Shown: positions 37,490 to 50,654 of the stretch, in pieces
Layout: each line of letters opens with the position of its first letter
How positions within the stretch are numbered: position 1 is the first letter of the stretch
Source: Trichopria drosophilae
Taxonomy: Eukaryota; Arthropoda; Insecta; Hymenoptera; Diapriidae
Direction: 5' to 3'
Assembly (NCBI GenBank): GCA_030407085.1
Contig: CM059586.1
Coordinates: 105,041,501-105,105,500, forward strand
DNA length: 64,000 nucleotides
Made by a program: the position numbers and the translations under genes
Notes under the pieces: generated by a model
Seen by the model: the letters and a program-made list of their open reading frames with translations, nothing else
Told to the model about the DNA's origin: nothing
Databases searched by the model: none

Positions 37490-39115
37490 AGAATCTTTTA
37501 TTTATATATTTGTGAAGTAATTAACAAAAGTGTTAGTAATAGACTGATTATTATTTGTTTCAATTCCATCTTTATCAATTATACAAGAGATTTTAGTTTT
37601 TTTAGTCTTATTTTCTTTTCCCACAACGTCGTTCATTGTTTCCCAAAGTCTTTTAGGATTTTATGCAAGTTTTTCTATTTTGGTGCTGTAGTATCTATTT
37701 TTTATCTTTAAAATTAATTTATTTAAAATATTCCTATGATTTTTATATTCATTTCTGATTTCAGTACTGTTTGGGTGTTTAGTAGAAAGTTTATGCAATC
37801 TATCCCTGGTCTTCATGCTTTCAGTAGGCCTTCTGTGATCCAAGGTGTCTTCTTTCTTGAGGTATCCGTTGAGATGGTAGTTGAGGAATTGATGTAAGCT
37901 TGCAGTCTTAATATAAAATCATTTGTGCATGTTTCCAAATTTGTATTGTTACAGATATCCATCCAATGTTCAGCTTGTAATTTCATAATTAATTTTTTAT
38001 AATCCAATCTTTTACGTGTTCTATTAACTTCCTCAGGGTAGTATTCTTGACCAAGAATTGGTATACATGTGAGTACCGGATAGTGATCAGTGATGTTTGT
38101 CTGTAGGATTCCAGAAATTATGTCTGAGTTGCAGTGCTGCGATTTGTAAAAAATATGGTCAATGCAGGTAGCTGATTTGTTAGTAACACGAGTTGGTTTA
38201 TTGATAGCTGACAAAAATCCAAGTTCGCTAAATGTCGTTAAGTAATCCAATGAAATTTGTTCGTTTTTGAGTATATCAATATTTATATCGCCAGTAAAAA
38301 TTTGGGTTGCATTTGAATCTAATTTTTTAATAAAATGTTGAATATTCTCGATGAATGTATACGGATCTTCAGAATGTAGTCTGTATAGTGCAAGGATATC
38401 GATTTTGATAGATTTGGTCGGATGCAGACAGAGATGTACCGTTTTATTTTCATTTATCGTTATAATTTCATGAATAAATGATAAAGTTTCCTTGACATAT
38501 ACTACAGTACCATCGTTTTGATTTTGATGGCATTCGTTGTAAATCGTGTGATATCCTGGAATGTTGTATAGTGTAAGATTTTCTATAGACCAAGTTGCAG
38601 TAGCTATTATAACATCGAATGTCATGTTGTAGTTATGAAGGAGTAATAGTAATTTTTCAAAGTTACAATGCAAACTACGTATATTAAGATGCATTATTTT
38701 TATTGAGGGTCTGAGAGACGAAAGAGTAATTTGACAATTTTCGTGTGATGTAAATTCAATTGTATGACTTTGTTGTGCGTCAATATATTCAATTAAATGT
38801 TCAGAGAACATTTAAATTATTTAAATTATTGGGTAATCAATTTTAGATATTACGAATTTGTTACGTGAGGCAAATGATTCGCATTTCTTTTCATCATTTG
38901 CGGCGTGGTCTGTGGAATAGGTTGAATTAAATCTTTTATTAGTTTCTATGCAATTTATGCATTTCGGATTTATTTTGTCAGTACAGTTTTTAGTCGCGTG
39001 TGTATCTGCACAATAGGCGCATATTAGTGTCTCACTTTGACATTTTTAGGCACTATGACCATATTTATTGCACTTAAAGCATTGTTTTATTTGGAGGTCG
39101 TCGTATACAGCGCAG
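37490..39115 (-). mobile_element. Non-LTR retrotransposon relic: gag zinc knuckles and endonuclease
   Basis: Minus strand, in order. From 39100 a gag-type ORF1 end reads CFKCNKYGHSA, stop, KC, then CAYCADTHATKNC: Cys/His zinc knuckles with an internal TAA. It stops before ORF2, which runs 38811-37813 (332 codons). ORF2 has the apurinic-endonuclease blocks IKIMHLNIRSL, GDINIDIL, KSATCIDHIFY and TDHYPVLTCIP. The usual catalytic SETW block reads ATATWS, so the Glu is lost. A frameshift near 37830 follows. The frame then reads TRDRLHKLSTKHPN and later PKRLWETMNDVVGKENK, the linker before RT, ending near 37490. The RT domain is absent. Layout and motifs suggest the Jockey/CR1 group; it is inactive. 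Confidence 0.85.
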
Positions 39116-40104
39116 TTCCAAATAAACATTTAAAAAGAAAGCCTTATTTGATGTTATGTAAATAATATTTGCGAATATATAAAACAGAGTTTCATACTAA
39201 ACATATCATTTTAGTGAAAGTCTGTAGATCAATATAGTTATTGCCACCATAGATGTTGACTTTTCGACATAAACTTATAAATCCGACTTTATATATTACT
39301 AAAAATATACCAATAAAAAAATTCCTTACGTATATTTTATTTGTTCAAGGGCATCACCTTACCATCGGTTTATTTAAATTCAACATTGCATAATAGCTTA
39401 ACAATGTTTTCACAATTTAAAAAAAAGGCTTGCAATGTCAAATTTCTAACAAATTAGTTTATTGATCAATGACGAACAACGATTTGGAAGCAGCATTGCA
39501 AAATGCTCGCAGTGTTCCACTGCTGTTGCAATATCGTATACATGCAAATCCCTTCAGATATGAGACCTTGAAAAAGTGCTCTAATTTAAGAGTTTTGCAT
39601 TATACTTAATCAAAATTAACACTTCTTTCAGAGGTATTTGCTGTTTAAGAATATATAAAAAAATTATATTTCACAAAAACATGTATTGATTCTGCTTGTA
39701 ATAAATTGTTCTCATTTTCTAATATAAGATGCTTCCAAGCTTATTTATCTATAATTTACTCACACGAAGATGGACATATTGCTGACATCTGGTGATAGCA
39801 GATATAACATTGATGATCAAGTGCGATCATCGTTAATATAGTCTTACAACTTAACAATGTTATCATCGGACTTGATCGTTACTTTCATTTTGTCAACATA
39901 GTAAACCAAACTATATACTCAGTATACATATTAATTTCAGTTATTTTTTTATATTTTCAATCCCATTCTCTGCTTCGTTCAATTGTATACATGCAAATCC
40001 CTTAAACATACCATGCTAAAAATCAAAGTGCACACATACGCCTAAATATAATGCACTCATGTTACATAATTAGAACTAATTAATGGTATTTAAAATATAA
40101 TACA

Positions 40105-40245
40105 TAATATAATAATAATAATAATATTTATTCAGTCATATATATACACAATTTACATTGCAAGGGTGGACAGACATTCCCTGCCACAGAGTGTACGCAA
40201 ATGTGCCGCAAAAGTGCTCCAAGCACTTGTCCGCGAACTGAATAT
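40105..40245 (-). mobile_element. Probable 3' tail of a non-LTR element with (ATT)n end
   Basis: On the minus strand a GC-richer stretch passes GTAAATTGTGTATATATATG and GACTGAATAAATATT and ends in an ATT microsatellite. This is the usual form of a 3' UTR plus short tandem tail in insect non-LTR elements. No coding part is attached. A chance microsatellite is the alternative. Confidence 0.5.
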
Positions 40246-41214
40246 GAAAGCGTATAACACACCTGTACTAATCCTAGTTTATACGTATAAACTAATTAAA
40301 ATTTATATATATTAGAAATTTCAGATTTTATTATCGCTGCGGAAGAATAGATATACTTAAATCCCGAATATCCTCTGCAATGAGCCATTTAATAATTAGG
40401 TTTTTTGTTATCCGGTACACAGGTATCTTGTAATAGTCTTGTAATAGTAGACATCTAATTAACAAATAAATAAAAATTTAAGCAATTTTACCTTTAAAAG
40501 GATGTATATTAATTCTATATGTAATTTTATGCATAAGGGCATTAAATATCCTGAATAGAAAAATAATAAGCATAAAAGTTATCAAAACTTACATTGATTT
40601 CGTTCAGAAAATTGGGTTGCCAATTCCCTGAAGCCTTTTTCACTCGTTCAGAATTTCATTGAACACTAGCTTTATTTGCACTTTAATAATATAATATTTG
40701 GAGTTAAAATTCCTTGCCGATACTGTATATTGACAAAATGGTTTGAACACGGAAATTCTTACTTGAATTCAAATGCAAGATGCGCGGCGTAAGACAACTC
40801 CTGTACGCGTATGCGCACCGAGCCAGTGACATCTACGCAGACTGTAGTCTCTCCGCGGAACTAATTTAACGGCAAGCGCCGCCCCTATTCCCGTTTCAGT
40901 ACCCTGGTTTCCATTCAGTATTTACCAACCGTTCGAACATGACCTAGGAAGTCGAAGTAAATTTGTAAATTTATACATATTTTCAATCGATTAGTAAGTA
41001 TCAATAAATTAAGCGTAATTAAAATCTGAGTTGGATGACTTAATAGTCTTCTCTTACACTCAATTTTTATTTTTTATTTGTTTCATTTGGGGTTGATGAT
41101 GTTTTTTACGACGTGTTTAAAAAAATTTTATTTTGGATCAAAGTGGGTGGGGCAAATTGGGGTGCATTCCGTTTTGATTTAGGTTTACAGAGATAAGTAA
41201 GAACTCTCTTTCCC

Positions 41215-41430
41215 TCTCTTTCTCTTGAGTTGTGCCCACGGCTCGTATTGGCCAAGACATTAATAAATAAATTTTTAATCAATCTCTCTCTCTTTCTCTT
41301 GAGTTGTGTCCGCGGCTCGTATTAGCCAGGACACTAATAAATAAATTTTTAATCTCTCTCCCTCCCTCCCACTCTCTCCCTCCCCCTCTCTTTCTCTCGC
41401 TCTCTATCTTTCTCTCTCTCTGTCAAACCT
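41215..41430. repeat. Two 73-bp-spaced tandem copies followed by a TC tract
   Basis: TCTCTTTCTCTTGAGTTGTG, then CGGCTCGTATT, then TAATAAATAAATTTTTAATC occur twice, at about 41215 and 41288, with a few differences. A pyrimidine tract of TC/CCTC units follows to about 41425. Confidence 0.85.
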
Positions 41431-42654
41431 TTCCAGAAGTAATTTTAACAACCCGTCCCACTTTGCCCCTGGATTTTCAGATTTCTCAAAAAACAGTTTT
41501 TTTGTAAAATTGAAATTTGGAATAAACAAATACTTTTTTTTAAATGCGTTTCATAATAAGTTAGTTGAGGACCTAAATAAGGGATTCTAAACCACACCTA
41601 ACCGTTCTTATGCCCCATATTTTTTGTATACAAGTTTTTCCAACACCATCCCACTTTGCTCCTACTTCCCTACGTACATATACACAAGAAACTACCCGTA
41701 CATGTAATAAGATTATATAAGTATAATATATAAAGAAGACTTTCAACAAAACTGAGATTGTTTTTATTAAAAAATTACCGATTATCCTCGGTTTTTAAAA
41801 AATGACAAATTATTTATGATATGGCGCCACCCAATTCAGAGAAGATTGTTGGAATTGCGGAGATACCATATCCGCTACCTACTTACTTTTTATTCTTGGA
41901 AATTTAGTCTTCTGAATTATGGTCGGTGGAGTTACGGTAATCGGAATTATGGTCGTGGGAGTTTTGACCGTGTGAATTGTGAACTGTAACCGATCCCGAA
42001 GAGAACAACAACTTAATACGTTATTTCAGTCCAATTAATCCTTACAACCGCACAGAATTTCCATAAAAATTGATTATTGTAATTATTTGCCGATTTGATC
42101 GACAATTATCGTGCTATATGCAGGGTTTGCCAGATAGGCTAATTGGGGATGTGTATTTTAAATGGGAATTTGGCGATTTATTCGGAGAGTTAACATTCAG
42201 TACATATTTTGTAAACACAAGCCGTTCTGTTGCAGCACGCATACTTTTTCCACTAAGCTCCTTCTCGTAATAAAGCTGCAATCTCAATTTCGTTAGCCGC
42301 AACCAAGCTTTTCAGTTCTAGAAACCAAAATTTGTATTATATCAACCATACCACGATTTTTTGCCTGTCTATGCAATACTATGAAACTGATATCCCTTGT
42401 TTTGAGGCAAGTTTCGAAAGAATTCGAAAGGAGTATGGAAATGACTACTCTGTAAATCTATTCCCCATACGCCGACGCGCCTATTTTTCTCTGTAACCAT
42501 TCATGCTGCAATTCTTAAACTTAAGGAATACCTCGCTATCAGCTGTATGCAAATAAAAAATGGACAATTCCGAAATCAACAAGTTATATATTAGATATTA
42601 CCGGCCAAGATGTCTTTTCTCAAACATGAGACGGCGCCGCTATTTCCTTTCTTT

Positions 42655-43990
42655 GTTCGTTAGGAGAACTAATTAATTGGTAGGGAGTCTATTTAATTGA
42701 ATGAACCAATAAATTGGTTAATTCGATCCACCCAATCAATTTATTTGCTACATCTCAGCACACTAAGTTAGTTGATTGGGGGCAAACAATTAGTTGGTTT
42801 TCCCAACCAACTCTCTTTTTCGTATAGATGGACAATAGACGTAATACTTGTGGCATTGGTAGAAATTTACCGATGTTCCCATTGTTACTGTTCTTTCGTA
42901 ATTTCAAGCAGCAGAGGTACTAATGTATGTGACATGGCTGTCGGTTAAAAAAAAAGTGAATTTTGAAGCTTCGTAGGAAGACAAATAGAACACGATGTAG
43001 GTGATATATTTCCCGAATATGCATGAAGATATCCGTACTGAATTTCATGTTCTTTAATCGCTTCAGAGTTTGAATTTTTGTTAAGTGATTGGGTGTTTTC
43101 GGCCTTTCCCACTTCGTAGTTGATATTAGTTGATATTCCTGTATCATAATCCAACTCAATGAATATACGATATGCCCTGTATATTAGAGAGCACAAGTAA
43201 AAAATCGGAATGACCTTTCGACCAAGAGGCGCATGTATCCAATTTTCCTGCGGAGAAAATAATATGTTACCCAACAAATGCGCAAAATAGATGATTTTCA
43301 CACGAGATTTAGTAACAAAGTAACGTGGGAGGGAATAACCTATTATGCGCAGGTATTGCTTATATATGGAAAGAATGAATTAGTTAGGAAAACCGACTGT
43401 GAATTTATCGGAATTTGTTGGTTGCGAGAACCAATTAATTGATAGGAAAACGACTTAATTTAATGGAAGAACCAATAAATCCGTTAAATTGATCCTCCAT
43501 TTCAGCTAGAGCTGATCACACTAAGTCAGTAGGTTGGGGCAACCAATTAGTTACCGACCAACTCGTTCTTTCCGTGTACTATTTTCTTTAACGACGAGCG
43601 CTAAATGTTCAAATCAAGTTTAGTTATCAGAGCTAAACGATTTGGTTATACTAACCAACCATTGTAATAAATATGTAGATATAGACATAGACAAAGACAA
43701 AGACAAAGTGGTCAGTTTTGCTTGTCCATATTCACACCATTTTGATTTAACGGACCCTGATACTAGCATTATCCCATAAGACGAATAAAGAAGTTACAAA
43801 TACAAATGCATATAGTGGCACGGAAAGAACAAGTTGGTTAGGAAAACTAATTAATTGGTTGCTCCAACCAACTGGCTTAATGCCCTAAGATCTAGCAAAT
43901 AAATTGATTGATAGGGGCAATTTAACCAACTTGTTGGTACTTCCATCCAACCAGCAGATTCCAACCAATTCACCAGTTGGTTTCCGCAAC
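42655..43990. mobile_element. Three related AACCAATTGG word arrays with ACACGGAAAG-type ends
   Basis: Copies at about 42655-42832, 43366-43591 and 43820-43990 repeat near-palindromic words such as AATTAATTGGTT, AACCAATTAGTT and CCAACCAACT on both strands. The middle copy has ends GGAAAGAATGAATTAGTTAG and (reversed) ACACGGAAAGAACGAGTTGG. The third begins CACGGAAAGAACAAGTTGG. All share the inner order: word cluster, a short spacer with AGCNNATAAATTGATT-like sequence, word cluster. They are non-coding. Confidence 0.7.
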
Positions 43991-44345
43991 ATAACCCAGT
44001 ACGTCAACAGATTAACCTTCCTGTTAATTTCATATCGAGGCTTCTTACATATTGAATTGCAAAGTGTAGAAAACTGAACGAAATTAATTTCGTGAACGCA
44101 GATATTAATGACAAAAACTATATTCCACCAGAGCTTTTACTAGCTGCTGAAACGGCTATAAAAAGTGCACTTTAAATATTTTCAAATTACATTTCATTTT
44201 AACAATTCAAATCAAAATACAAATGTTTAATGTAATCCAAATTATTTTCACAGTTATATGACTATTAGATGTTGTTATTACATAGTAGATAATAGTGAAT
44301 GAATTACATTACATTACACCATTATAAATAAAGATTATCATATAT

Positions 44346-44580
44346 GTGCGTAAAGTTTCTGCTTATTCTTAATGGTAAACATTTGTTTATATCGGGGGGG
44401 CTTCGCCCCCGAACCCCCTAAGGCATCTCGCCGTTTGCTCTGACCACATCTCGATGCGTCTTTTCTAACCCATTTTACGCGCAATATAATACGAAAAATT
44501 TTGTTTGCAGCACGGGCGTAAGTTTTTCCACCCTCGTGTGTTCGAGAAGCACTCGGTGCGTAAAATCCAATTTTACGCAC
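44346..44580. mobile_element. 235-bp element with GTGCGTAAA ends and a GC hairpin
   Basis: It starts GTGCGTAAAGTTT and ends AATTTTACGCAC, an inverted repeat. Further GCGTAAA and TTTACGCGC words lie inside. At about 44394-44425 is a G-run, CTTCG, C-run hairpin followed by CGAACCCCCT. It has the same word as the array inside intron 4 of the intact OR at 50.65-55.06 kb. Confidence 0.65.
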
Positions 44581-45006
44581 TTGTTACAAAAATAACTATT
44601 GTAATGTTACTTTAATCGAAGATCATTTTTCTGTTTTTATTTGAAAAATTTATTTATTTTGAACTTCTGAAGTTTAAAAGTAGTTTACACATTTCAACTA
44701 AACTGATATGGTTGGCCTAAATTTGTGCAGTATAAACCTATTCTAATATAAATTTATTTGCTCTGTCTCTAAGTCAATTCTTAATCGATCAGACTCTGCA
44801 ATAAAACTATTCTGTTTATCTTATTTAAAAGAATAAGAGTTTTGTTTTGACAATCCTACAATTATCCCCAGTGCTAATTTTCAAAAATTGTTTGTAACAT
44901 AAAGTCGAAATACACATTCATTATGAACAAATATTTCTTCAAAATCGCATGAAAACGTATGTATTTATTGGAATCCATTTTAATTGTAAGCGCATTTATA
45001 CAATAG

Positions 45007-48000
45007 GCCTGAATTTCGATTATGTGATCGCCCTACCTCGAGTAGGTCTGGGGATTGTGGGAATCTGGCCAAATCCAAATTCCACAAATGCCGAAGATAT
45101 ATTTGCAACGCTTAGATTTGTAACATCAGTCATTTTAAGCGTACTGTTTATAAATGCCGCTCAAACCGCCCAATTGGTATTCGCGCGATTTGGATCGAAT
45201 GATGAACATCATCTCCATAGCAGATCTTCCAATGGGAATCGCAGTAGTAAAGATAGTCGTGCTTCGAGATAATAAAAACGGTGCACAATTCACTCACAAA
45301 CATGCACATTTCACTCATTGACCATAGCAACAAGCTCATCCTTACAACCTCAAAGTTCACACTAACATATTTAATGTTCTTTAATATATGAACTTTCGTG
45401 CTTTGATTTAAAAGCTCTACGATCGCTCGTACAGGCGATGCGTTCCGATTGGCAAATGCTAAACAGCAAGCACGAGCTGGAGAACATGATTCGAAATGCA
45501 ATAACCACAAGAAAGTTGAGTTTCATGTCCATAACTTTCGGAACATCCACGGCGCTGATTTTTGTAGGGCGCCAATTCATTCAAGAGTTGAAAAGGCCGG
45601 ACAGCCCGATGAATGCAGAATTAATTTGTTGGATGCTTATTTCCCATATAATGAAGAAATAACGTCGAATTATCAGCTGACGTGGACTGGTTCCTGCATT
45701 GGGGTGGACTTTGCGTTATGTCATACTCAGCAATTGACAGTTCCTTCTCTGCGTTGATTCCGCATCTATGTGCTCAGCTAACAAATTTGCGATTCAGACT
45801 CCAACAAATAACTAGTCGGGATGCAGAATCGATATACGCAGAGACTTTTCAACGGAGGATAGTCGACATCGTCAAAAGACATGAAAGCCTATACAGGTTA
45901 TCCATTTTATTTCAGTTATTTATATTTACAGTAATGCGCTACGCATTAACGGTATAACAATACCAAATTTAAAACTGATCTGGAATTGAATTACACAATA
46001 TTTTAAAATTATTAGTAGCAATACAAATCTTAAGGTTGATGGAATAAAAGTGTACAACTATATTTAATAGTCGCTAAATCAGTTTTGGTTTTGTATTAAG
46101 CTGTACATGATACTTTTGTTTCATCGATTTCCTATCCTCTTAAAGCATGAGCCATCCTTTATATTCACGGAGCTATCATCTAAATTCAAGGAGCCATCCT
46201 GTATAACCACAAAGACAAGAAATACAAGCATGATACCAAACCTACAAATTTCTCTGGGTGTGAAAGAGAAAAATATTAAAATTGTAGAGGAAAGTCGTAA
46301 TTTTGTTCATGTAACATAGGTGTTCAGTCCAAAATGTAAATAGACAACGAATTTATTTTACAAAATCAAAGGATCTAACGGTTTTGAAATACGTTAATAC
46401 TTTTCCATTGACTGGGTAAACTTTCTACACCATCGCAGGAAATTCGTGTCACTACTGAAAACAATATTGAATAATTTCAATTTGGATAAGGGATATTTAA
46501 CTTACAACCTAATCGAGATGCTACCGCATTGCTTCGTAAAGCACCTGTAGTGTTCAATAGGATGAATAATTTAATTTTTCACAAAATGTGATATTGGATA
46601 TAGATATGGCTTTCATAACATGATGTTACATATTATAAAAAAAGCAATATCAAATTTTATATATATTGCATATTAGTATATTACGTAACAAGGGCTTAAT
46701 TATTACGTAATTACACTCACTCACTCTCGTCGGAGATCAATATTTCGCTCGTGTTCCATACGATATTTTTTAATACGACGTTCTACTCCCGGAGCATTAA
46801 AAAGATTAATATTTAGATAAATGATTATTTTCAAATTCAGTTTTACAGATACCATTAAAACAGCGTTCAATTTAATGTTTCTGACGCAGATTATGTTCTC
46901 CATGATACAAATTTGTCTTCAAGGTTATTTATTTATCGATGTAAGTTGATCCTCAGATCATTCATATGTGGTTGTCGTTTTACTTCGGTTTGCATTGTAA
47001 TAACTCTTAAGGTGAAAAGGCCCCAAATTCAATAAATTTTCAACTTATTAATGTGTGGAATGGCACATCATTTGACAAAAAATTATTTACAAAATCATGC
47101 CTTTCTATTAATTACATGTAAAAAATTCAGAACCGAACTTAAGATGTTGAATGCGCAGGGACTCGATCTAGGGACTACGAATGCCAGTAGAATACTTGAG
47201 AGCATTTTTAGAAAATTCGCAAAATTGTCAAATAAATCGTAACAAATTTTGTATTATATTTCATACCTCGTCTCAGATGATCAGAGAATTAGCATCCCTA
47301 CACTCTAGGAATCATCACAAAGTTCAACATGTAAAAAGGAGCTTTAAATTGGTCGGTTGAGACTGGACGGGAACATGTTATTTTAATAAGAGAGATATAG
47401 AAGGAAACAATCTGCGTTGATTCAAATTGGTCTTTTCCCTTCCACAACATGCATCTTGCTATACCTCTCTTATTATACCTTGTTGGTAATTCATGTTATC
47501 ATCAATGGTATGCATGCTCAATCGACGATAAAATTACACTTATATTATAATACTTACGAAGAAAAATACTCTACAACAGTTTCGGTCAAATCAAAACAAG
47601 CGCGTTAAGAAAGGAAGGAGCGGGAGGCCACCGTCGTTACTAGCGATGCTATATTGTATGTTCTCCCCACTTTTTCTGCTTCAAGAAGGTGGTCACTTAT
47701 TTACATAGCGAAGTATCTCCAGTGGCCCCATAGTTTCTGATATGTATCTGCGACAGCAGAAAAGCTTGGTGTTGAGTTAGATATTATAATAAAAACACTG
47801 ATCGGTTCATGAATGATACGGACATTTCTTAATTTGTAAAAAATAGTGTTGAAAATTATCATTACAAAAATATATAAAAATAATTTACTACTGAAAATAT
47901 TTACGATTTATAAAAATACGCTACCATTATTACTTCCAACGAATATAGACGCATAGTAATATCCATAACCGTACAGGATGTCCGTGCGGTAAAGTCATAA

Positions 48001-49136
48001 CGGTCAGGTTATCCGCGGTAAATAATTAATTTTCCTTTGTTTCTGCGTAATATCACATAATGCGTGAGACGAAACGCGTTGTTTATTTACATTGGACAAG
48101 TATATTATATTTTCCACCACACATGAACATTTTGTACTCCCTGAAATGTTATCAAGGCAAGGCGCGAAATTTCCACACAATATTTCAAAAAATAGTATAT
48201 GATACTCGTCAACCGTTACTAATTTATCGCACATGTATCATAATGTACTATAACATAATTATGAAGTTACTTTCCATTGCGTACTTGTAAAATATTTTGT
48301 AACGGTTTTTCAACTTGGACCTATTTCAACGGGCATCCATACGATCCGAAGGTTCATTTGGGACTGATTAGGACAAGTGGGGCTTAGAACTTTTTCAGAA
48401 CGCATGGACGAGTTTTTACCGCCATTTTCTATTCCGTGCTCCATTTCCGTGTTCTGTTCCATCGATGCGATATAGTTCCTTTTACGTCCCAGTATATTTG
48501 CGTTCGCGGTTCCTTGCCTTTTCTTCCCGTTTCCTTATATTTGTCAAAAGAAGTAGAGTACAGCTTCTCCCACTATCCTCAATCGCGTTACGTTTGTGAT
48601 GTCACAGCAGGCCCTTCCCGAGTCCCCAGCGCCCAAGGTGGGGGGAAAGAGAACGGCGACAGACAAATATAATGAGACGGAATGGGACAAATATGCTGGG
48701 ACATAAATATAGCGAGACGCAAATATACCGGGACTCTACTGTAGTACAATTCGTACTTAACCTTTTCAACGGAATGCATAACGTCTACTGCTAGAGGAGT
48801 TAAAACGTGGAATATACCAAAGAAGCAAAATTTACTCCAAGAGAGTGAAATAAATGTCCACAAAAGAGAGACTTAATGATGACTCTCTATAGTAGTGCGC
48901 AATTGTCTTAAAACAATAATTTAAAAGTATAAGAGTATCTCAGTTCCTCACCCTACAAAATATAATAATGCACACATAACAAAATCTATATTAAAATATT
49001 ATGTAAATATTTACGTAATAAGTAGTAAGATTTAAACCTCAACTTCACTGTCTGCTTTCAGGTTTTCAAAATGTCTGGCGGATACCTGTCCATGTTACTG
49101 GCTGTTAAAGAACGACTTCAAACTAACGATGAATAA
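45007..49136 (+). pseudogene. Odorant receptor pseudogene with at least three frameshifts
   Basis: Exon 2 is 45007-45280: LNFDYVIALPRVGLGIVGIW, then LFINAAQTAQLVFA, a frame change at about 45186, then MMNIISIADLPMGIAVVKIV and the donor. It is 274 nt against 273 in the intact genes. Exon 3 is 45415-45896: ALRSLVQAMRSDW, later frame breaks near 45625 (before NLLDAYFPYNEEITSNYQLT) and 45700 (before MSYSAIDSSFSALIPHLCAQ), then GRIVDIV-type RRIVDIVKRHESLYR. Exon 4 is 46841-46940, exactly 100 nt, FTDTIKTAFNLMFLTQIM. Exons 5 and 6, carrying the YCY and ITAGKF blocks, are not found. Exon 7 is 49062-49136, VFKMSGGYLSMLLAVKERL and stop. Clear homology plus several lesions and missing exons make it a pseudogene. 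Confidence 0.88.
48479..48741. mobile_element. MITE-like element with CAGTAGAGTCCC right end
   Basis: The right end, reversed, reads CAGTAGAGTCCCGGTATATT then TGCGTC and is followed by TA. The left side has the related CGTCCCAGTATATTTGCGTT at 48485, but the outermost CAGTAG is not preserved. The interior is GC-rich with several GTCCC/ATATTTG words. It lies between exons 4 and 7 of the OR pseudogene. Confidence 0.6.
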
Positions 49137-50474
49137 TTTTCTAAATACACGTCGTATATAATATATTTTTTTATATTATCTTGCTATTCATTGTAGAAGA
49201 AGCGACAAGTTATATAAGGAAACCTTATGAAATGTACATATTTGTTATTAATAATACACGCTATTATTATGAATACATTTTCTCCTAACAAACAGTAGAT
49301 GTTATAAGAGCTCCTTTTTATTCAGTCTAGTTTTAGTATTCCACAATTGCTGAATAATTTGTGTAAGTTTGATTAATTCAAAGAATCATAGATAGAAAAG
49401 AAATTCTTGAGTAAATTCTGTACAGGTTTATCATCAAGTTTACACTGGTTGCTGAATTTCCCAGCAAATTGTACTAGAGTTAGAACCTCGTACAGGTTGA
49501 AGTTTAGTTAGAATTGTTACTGGTAGTTAGAATTATTAACTAAATAATAATACTATTTCTTTTTTTATTTCTTATTAGGGGAAGAAATTCTGTTTTCGCC
49601 GTAGGTCAGTTGATGACACACTGTAACTTTTGACAAACAGCTGATGCGTCAAATGTGTCGAAATCTCAATACTGTGTCTCACTTAGTTTTTCTGAAAATT
49701 CCACGTCTCCACTTTGTGCTGCGATTTAATTCATTTGTTGTGTCACCATAATATTCACTACCAAAATGGTTGTCAATGCGTTTCAAAATGACTAGCAAGT
49801 TAGAGTGTGCCCCCCCCTCCTCTTTTTTTTGACAAATCGCGGAATGTTGTTATAGATCTAAATACAATTAATTTTTATCTTGAATGTTGTTGAGAGGAAT
49901 CGGAAAACTTTTCCAGAGTTTACATCGGCAAAATGAACAAGAGGAAACCTCCAGATAAAACAGTAACAAACGTCTGAGACTTTGACATTTGATTTGTCAA
50001 ATAAGTTTTTTAAGAATGGCAGGAAAAGTGGCACGTGGTAGTCTGTTAACAAGGCTCTTGTAGTAAATAAATTTTCATTTTGTGGTGTTTTTACTTCAAT
50101 TTTTCCCACTTGTAGGAGGCTTGTCAAAGACTTCCATAACCGACCCAAATTTTTCTTCGTAGGAAAATTTTAATTTAATTAAATTAATGTCTACTACCTT
50201 TAAACACATTTCACCCCAGTACATCTTATAGCAATACAAATTATTTCAGTACTATTAACTAATAACAATACCTCTAGTTCCTTTAACCTACGTGCGAATT
50301 TAAATACTTTTACATTTTTTCTGGAATGTTTTCCCACCTTTTTTTCAGAACGTTAATACACTCTTAACAGACATTAATTGACGTCTCAACTTTCGTATTG
50401 TAAAAATGTTGTAATATATGTCTTAGTCGAATTGGTTTTTATTAGAATTCTAGTGTATATAGATGTCTAATGTA

Positions 50475-50654
50475 GTAGATGCAACATCGAACTGCACGTA
50501 AATACTGTGCACTGTCACGCATCATATGCAATCATGCAAATCTATGCTCCACCTTTTTTCCCCTACTGACGAGCATGCGCTGATATCAACGATTGAAGGC
50601 ATTGAGCTTTCCAAGTTATTCAGTGTTTACTAAGTTTTGGATTCTGCGACTTCG
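50475..50654 (+). promoter_or_regulatory. Conserved upstream block of the intact OR gene
   Basis: This stretch directly precedes the proposed first coding exon and is conserved with 57240-57352 and 32790-33010. The best block is CTCCACCTTTTTTCCCC, then GACGAGCATGCGCTGA, then GAGCTTTCCAAG, then TTCAGTG, then TTCTGCGACTTCG just before the ATG. No clear TATA box stands out. I infer a promoter and 5' UTR shared by tandem duplicates. Confidence 0.65.

Larger units (their letters stand above)
36645..41670. mobile_element. About 5-kb inverted-repeat element or nested block
   Basis: GGGGAAGTAGGGGCAAAGTG at 36645 and the reverse complement of GGGAAGTAGGAGCAAAGTGG ending at 41670 form inverted ends, each flanked by TA. 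Related inner copies of the CAAAGTGGG word lie near 41139 and 41450. Two similar stretches, at 36835 and 40830, share CTACGCAGACTG. A retrotransposon relic lies inside. No transposase frame is visible. The outer pair may bound one element, or two related elements facing each other. Confidence 0.6.

Noticed and set aside
47245..47295. Possible relic of OR exon 5 (LVSDDQRISI)
   Set aside because: Only a few residues match and no YCY block or splice sites follow.
47385..47476. Short inverted repeat (AATAAGAGAGATATAG and its near complement)
   Set aside because: About 16 bp in AT-rich DNA with no target duplication or second copy; could be chance.
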